A stretch of DNA of 64,000 nt, taken from NCBI GenBank assembly GCA_021234155.1, contig JAJEKV010000003.1, forward strand, positions 13,500,386 through 13,564,385, given 5' to 3'. Below, in pieces: positions 59,801-64,000 of this stretch (its first letter is position 1; each line of letters begins with the position of its first letter). The notes under the pieces are model-generated. The model was given only the letters and a program-made list of their open reading frames with translations. It was not told the origin of the DNA and searched no databases. A program made the position numbers and the translations under genes. The stretch is from Isoetes taiwanensis (taxonomy: Eukaryota > Streptophyta > Lycopodiopsida > Isoetales > Isoetaceae).

Positions 59801-61497
59801 TATTGGCTGCCGTGTCCCTACATGAGATCAAGGCATAAGGCGGTTAATTCTTCATCCTAACTTGTTTAAAAGTTAGTACCTTGCTGCATTTTAAGACTAT
59901 CAAGATTAGTTAACATTCTGCTTTCGTCTCTTTTCTATAGGTGCCTGCAAAACCGAACTACAGCCTGATATTCTATTATGGTGCAGATCGCCCAATTAGG
60001 AATGGCTCTTTGCTTGAAAAGTTTATTGTGGGAGATGATTGTTTCAGAAACTCATGCTTTAAACTGATTCCAAGCATTGTGGAGGTAATAGCACAAACAT
60101 TATATGATTTAGTTCTCTTTCTAGTAAGGAAATCTGGAATATGAATGATCATCTAAATTCGAGAAGATTGCATACACATAGCAACAGGGAATTTAATCTC
60201 TGATGTCAAGGCAATAATATACAGCCAGGCCCTATTACTTTCAGAGGTATTTTTTGAGACAAATTGCTTGTCACCAAATTAGAGTGTAACCAAATCACTT
60301 GTAGCAAGTGACATGTTTTAGGAATTCTGGTTGGTTCTTTGTCTCATTTCCTTTTTATATATAAGCATCACATAGCAAAAGCTTCTTTTTTGGAAATTAT
60401 GATTGATGTTTTCATGTTCCATCTTTAGGGCATTTCATGAAGTTGATTTGTTTTCTTTTTCAGGGTTATTGGGTTGTCCATTCGAGCTGTTGGTACTAAA
60501 GCTTGTCTTCTTGGAAGAGCAGTGTCTTGCCATTATTTCGGCAAGACAACTTTCTGGAGGTTCACAGTTGCTTGCTCTTTACATTCTCCTTTCAGATTTC
60601 TGGGATATAAATATTCTTTACAGCACATCCTTGAGCTTCTTTATGTTTTCTCATTTTGGGATTTGCTTTCAGATTGATGTAGACATTGGGTCTTCTGCAG
60701 TGGCACGGAATGTGATTGGGCTTGTCTTGGGATATGTAACAAAGATTGTTGTTGATCTTGGAATCCTTATTGAGGTGTGAAATTTGGTTATTTAATTTGA
60801 AGATTAACCGATTAAAATCAAAAGCTTTCAGATGTTTCAATCAACTATGTTGTGTTTTGTGAACACCAACCAACCCACCCATTTACCCCCCTTTCCCCAC
60901 CTCCTAAATGTTTTTTTTTTCCCTTGTTTGGAAGTTACATTTAATTCAGTATATGCATGGCAAAACATATATTTCATGTGGCATATGATTCAACAGTCTT
61001 AAACAAATGTTGCCAGCCATGTTGCAATACATGTAGGCTGTATGTAGAATTAAATCATCCACTCATACATGACAGTATACATATGATGATGCATGTTGGC
61101 TGGTTTACAAGAGATAAAGCTGCAGAAATGAACCCCTCGTGTATGTTCATGTGATATGTATAAGCTATCTATTCTTATGTATGTGTCCAAGCCAATGGAT
61201 GATCTCAATTGTTTTAGAGCCTACATGGGATAATGAGCTGTTTTTGTAGCTTCGGTATCAGCATATTAGATATAATGAGACACAAGTTATATTTTTGCAG
61301 GCCAAGCAAGAGGGATGAGTTGCCCGAAAGTACATTTTAGGAGCAGCAAAATTACCCGGATTGAGCCAAATTCAGCAGTGGCATTTGTCCCTGCAAACAG
61401 AGCCAGACTTGAAGTGCAGATGAACAAATGTATGAATATTGTATTGAGGTGTTCAGTTGTATACGTTTGCAGCCACGCACAGCAGCTCGAGGTGTAA
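47107..61497 (+). CDS. EDR2L: EDR2-like PH-START-DUF1336 gene, ~20 exons, frame-disrupted
   Basis: The protein belongs to the plant ENHANCED DISEASE RESISTANCE 2 family, which binds lipids through PH and START domains; EDR2 itself restrains pathogen-induced cell death in Arabidopsis. Exons I can place: 47,107-47,266 (start ATG 47,115), 47,421-47,495, 47,674-47,725, 47,825-47,885, 49,459-49,565, 50,616-50,650, 51,124-51,221, 51,564-51,655, 54,762-54,845, 55,604-55,676, 56,231-56,401, about 56,650-56,785, 57,207-57,363, 58,112-58,213, 58,280-58,327, 59,941-60,084, 60,464-60,559, 60,673-60,774 and 61,301-61,497. Most borders are GT/AG and most phases agree. A PH-START linker exon (47,886-49,458) and one after 56,401 were not found. 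Several exons contain 1-nt shifts. The ATG choice fits family members whose PH domain starts within about ten residues. Confidence 0.85.
50333..50419 (+). other. 87-nt intronic hairpin
   Basis: Arms 50,333-50,361 and 50,391-50,419 (29 nt each) are inverted repeats with a 29-nt loop. As plus-strand RNA, 25 positions form Watson-Crick pairs, three are G-U wobbles and one is a C-A mismatch. It lies in the intron between 49,565 and 50,616 of the EDR2-like gene, on the sense strand. It could be a small-RNA precursor or a small foldback transposon. Confidence 0.7.
52150..54560 (-). mobile_element. Ty1/copia fossil in an intron of the EDR2-like gene
   Basis: Read on the minus strand from 54,440 down, I see a gag/protease-proximal segment with 'HGYTQQQYLLLKNL', then integrase pieces near 53,960-53,860 (EYLSQEFEEFLKYKGVHW) and the integrase C-terminal region near 53,680-53,400. 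A reverse transcriptase entry follows near 52,990-52,930 (LSKQGTWELVPKP), and a palm segment lies near 52,560-52,500. LTRs and target duplications were not found. It is internally reduced and has many breaks, so the insertion is old. It lies entirely within intron 51,656-54,761 and opposite to the gene's direction. Confidence 0.82.
55884..55915 (+). other. Perfect 11-bp hairpin in an intron
   Basis: ATTGTCAACCT (55,884-55,894) and AGGTTGACAAT (55,905-55,915) are exact reverse complements around a 10-nt loop. It lies in the intron between 55,676 and 56,231. It is not followed by a T-run. Confidence 0.8.
57465..57900. other. Possible small transposon in intron, unresolved
   Basis: Within intron 57,364-58,111 a GC-rich patch (about 57,773-57,860) contains CCGAGGCC and its complement GGCCTCGG, preceded by a short direct repeat of 'actgataact' around 57,729-57,765. 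This differs sharply in composition from the surrounding AT-rich intron. I found no terminal inverted repeats that define a family. Confidence 0.3.
58980..59130 (-). mobile_element. Ty1/copia RNase H remnant in an intron
   Basis: On the minus strand near 59,095-59,020 the peptide 'DNQRCIQIAKDPMFHIGSKT' matches the copia RNase H motif 'DN.S.I.LA.NP..H.R.KH'. It lies in intron 58,328-59,940 and is the only clear coding trace. It may derive from the same family as the copia piece at 52-54.5 kb but is a separate fragment. Confidence 0.7.
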
Positions 61498-63936
61498 ATT
61501 ATCAAAGTCTCAGGTTCTCAGGGCAGATGTACATTGTGAAAGAGGAAGTTAGGCAGGCTAGATATTGTACACTTATTAGTACACTTAGTACACAGTTTTG
61601 GGCCAATTTTTAAACGATCTTTCTACTTCGATTTGTTCAAAATGCGTCTGTTGATCTTGGGATGTCCTAGACCAGAACTATATCTCTTCCTTTCACACAT
61701 GGCCTGAACGTACAACTCTTTGTGCATATCAATCGTTTCACTAGCTAGAACGACTCACGTTGCTATGTAAAAATGGATTTATGAAATTTAAAAGCATAGA
61801 GATTCGGATGGATTTGTTCCTAAGTACAACTATCTAGCTTCTTTATGTAATGTGATGTAATGTGGAACAAAAGTGGAACGGTTTCTTGCATTAAAAAATG
61901 TAGGAGCCTTAAAAGGGCCCACATTTTGGGTCATCCATTCTATTCCAAAATGGTATCTATTAAGGCTAGGACGCATCCCCCCTCTCTTGAGGAAGGTGGA
62001 CTTGAATGCTATTCTGTTGTTTTGAAAATGTTATGCACTTAAAGTTCTATGTTTGAATTCTGAACTGTCACGTGAATGTGTGCTTTTGCTAAGCTTTTGA
62101 TATTGAATTTGCATTTATTCCCCTTGAGCTCTCTTGTTTCACGAGTGTTCTTGCATTTGAACCATTTTCCCGGATTTAAAAAGCATGAATATAAGCTCAT
62201 GTTGGTGATCTTACCCAACTTGAGTCTCGACCCAAATAAAAAGCATGCTCTGCAACTTTGATAAGGTAGCATTCTCAAAATAAGTAAAACACTCCAAAAC
62301 CTTTTGTGATATATGGATCGAATCATTTAGAATGTGAAATTGAGAGCACGACCTACGGTGCAAAATTCATACCTAACAATCTGAGAAAGAAAACAAAAAA
62401 TCATTAGAATGGACAAGCTGAAAAAACAATGCATGATTTCTAGCTGTTTGGATTAACAAACATAAAAAACGATGCAAAAGTGACCATCTGGCGGCCTAAT
62501 TAGTATAGTTGATCTATGAGGTGAGGAGTTGAACATCTCTGGATGTTTATAAGGAACAAGAATACCATGGGAGTGTATAGCAATGACATAAAGGTCTAAG
62601 TCTCGACCATGTAATCTAGCACATATCATAATGAAGATGGTATTTTTAACGCCCACTCTACCCCTTTCTCAAGCCCTTATAAGATAAGATAAGATAATTG
62701 ATAATGCGTCCACGGGGAGCCTAAGAGGCCATGGGACAAAAATTACATTTTACATCTCACGGTAAAATTGTCTTTTTTAGATACCCTCTCTTTTGTCTAT
62801 GTTCTACAAAAAGTTCCTTCACATGTGTATTCACTCCATAAATGGTTGGTGACTGAAAAGAGGGTAGCAGTGAGCTCGAGTTCAAGTTTAAAAGATTTGA
62901 GCCCTAAGATTTGCATTTTGGGCGTAGGAAGATCATGAGCTTCATCTTCTATTTCTTTACAAGTCACAAGTGCATAGTCTCTCTTCCCTTGGAATGCCAT
63001 GCCATCTTCCTTTCTCAATTAACAAGCGATGTGAGCTTATACGAATTCTTGCAACAACCGAACCATGCTTGGAACCTGCGGTTTCAAGGGACCTAAATGC
63101 AATTTTGTATTTTTTGTGTTCTCTAGCGGGATTGAAGTCTTTGATATAATATGTAACTTTCGTTTTGTTGCCTAGCATAACAAATCTTTGAAAAGCTTGC
63201 TGCCATAATTCTTTATGGTGGTCTACGCTGAGTGAATCTAAGTTTGCCAAGCCATGCATTTAACTCCTTGAACCGGCTTTTGTCTCCCTTATTTGCTCTC
63301 GGTGAATAGAGCTCTTAATTCTTTGAATGTACTAGGGTGCTCTCATCAGCTACCTTCTTGTCTGAGGAAATCGAGTCTGTGCATTGCCAAGATTTCTAAG
63401 GGTAGTAGCCACTTTCAAAAAGCATAATCTCATAAGGTGTGGGCGTTTAGCCAAAAGACATGTGCATGAATGCTTTTTATATGCTTTCTAGTTCTTGCCA
63501 TTTGGATTTAGCAAGGGAGGGCCCCCATATTTTGCATCGGCATTATCGGTGACGAGCATCATAGGATCATATGAAGGTATAGACTTGGATGTATTGAATG
63601 GATTCCACAGCGAGTCATAGGACCTTGTCATCTAGGACTTAAATGCTCCACAAGTCACGGGCTAAAGGGCAAATGTGGAGATTGGCTATCCCACATCAAT
63701 TAGTAAGATCTTTTGAAGGTGGTATTGCTTGAATTTGTTATTGAGAATTTCTCCAGCTAGTTGTTGAGTGTCATCTTTAACAAATACTCAAAGATCACTC
63801 ATGAAAAGAGAAACCTCATCATCTTGAACAAAAGAATACAAATTGAATGCCAAAACTTATCAAATGCACATTTGTACTTAGAAGATTAAAAATGCAAGGT
63901 TTGAGAATATTAAATGTTAGTGGGCTAAGCCTTTTT
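61498..63936. other. 3' flank of the EDR2-like gene and unassigned DNA
   Basis: The first few hundred bases should hold the 3' untranslated region; I see no single strong polyadenylation signal. Minus-strand open frames at 62,797-63,018 and 62,957-63,259 overlap and could be decayed transposon pieces, but I recognise no motif in them. A short GATAA repeat lies near 62,684-62,698. Confidence 0.35.
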
Positions 63937-64000
63937 TTCAGAAAGAAAAGAAAGAAAGAATGATTTTTATCGTCCGCGAAACCAATGGCCTATGGGACTC
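63937..64000 (-). mobile_element. RTE LINE 3' end, inverted, runs off the window
   Basis: Reverse complemented, the end of the window reads 'gtcccataggccattggttt', then 'gacgataaaaatcattcttt' and a CTTT repeat tail. It parallels the RTE 3' end at 41,905-41,966 but has a different tail unit. The body would lie beyond 64,000. Confidence 0.8.

Larger units (their letters stand above)
57207..61497 (+). other. EDR2L: DUF1336 (EDR2_C) exons of the EDR2-like gene
   Basis: This is the best-preserved part. It reads 'NAFSGTLKRSMNEKDNDCWA' and 'GDGFMVRGATYIKDNIK', then 'KLLAVDWLKSD', 'KEAAKKLPFILVINLQ', 'VPAKPNYSLIFYYGADRPI' and 'FKLIPSIVE', then 'AVGTKACLLGRAVSCHYF' and 'IDVDIGSSAVARNVIGLVLG'. Each matches the family's conserved blocks in order, and the exons 58,112-58,213, 58,280-58,327, 59,941-60,084 and 60,673-60,774 are intact and in phase. 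Exon 60,464-60,559 is exactly 96 bp, the expected 32 codons, yet its middle reads in the +1 frame. The last exon (from 61,301) holds 'DELPE', 'YILGAAK' and 'TRIEPNSAVAFVPANRA' in three frames and ends at TAA 61,495-61,497. Confidence 0.9.

Noticed and set aside
62797-63259. Minus-strand frames as a gypsy integrase or a host gene
   Set aside because: A faint resemblance to integrase spacing did not extend to any catalytic or zinc-binding motif.
1-64000. CRISPR arrays, bacterial operons, toxin genes or a novel defence system
   Set aside because: The window is plant nuclear DNA. No regularly spaced identical repeats with unique spacers and no prokaryotic gene organisation were seen.

Overview
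This window is nuclear DNA from a flowering plant. The evidence is a plant-specific PH-START-DUF1336 gene with about twenty exons, chromodomain-bearing Ty3/gypsy pol genes, Ty1/copia, L1 and RTE remnants, and LTR elements primed by initiator tRNA-Met. The species cannot be read from the sequence. A short TTAGGG-type (not TTTAGGG) repeat at 25,988 is only a weak hint. There are no prokaryotic features, rRNA genes or CRISPR arrays.

About two thirds of the window (1-44,000) is layered repeat DNA. In order it holds: a diverged gypsy LTR (3.5-4.2 kb); a piece of RTE reverse transcriptase (5.1-5.7 kb); an inverted L1 remnant (5.7-8.6 kb); a gypsy pol split by a forward L1 (8.6-18.7 kb), with a 650-bp polypyrimidine tract inside that L1; a second gypsy element with large LTRs, one hosting a complete-looking non-autonomous LTR element with a 5-bp target duplication (18.7-26.0 kb); another non-autonomous LTR element carrying an unusual cluster of hairpins (26.3-29.0 kb); an inverted L1 with an internal tandem duplication (29.5-33.5 kb); a gypsy fragment ending in an LTR (33.5-34.4 kb); an L1 ORF1 remnant; and a long forward RTE LINE with a minisatellite at its 5' side (36.4-42.0 kb).

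The one host gene I can identify runs forward from about 47,107 to 61,497. It encodes an ENHANCED DISEASE RESISTANCE 2-like protein: an N-terminal PH domain, a START lipid-binding domain and a C-terminal DUF1336 (EDR2_C) domain. Most introns have GT/AG borders in agreeing phases. Several exons carry 1-nt shifts, often in compensating pairs that keep exon length. This fits either uncorrected sequence error or a young pseudogene. Its introns contain inverted Ty1/copia remnants and an 87-nt RNA-foldable hairpin. The window ends in the 3' terminus of another RTE copy in the opposite orientation.
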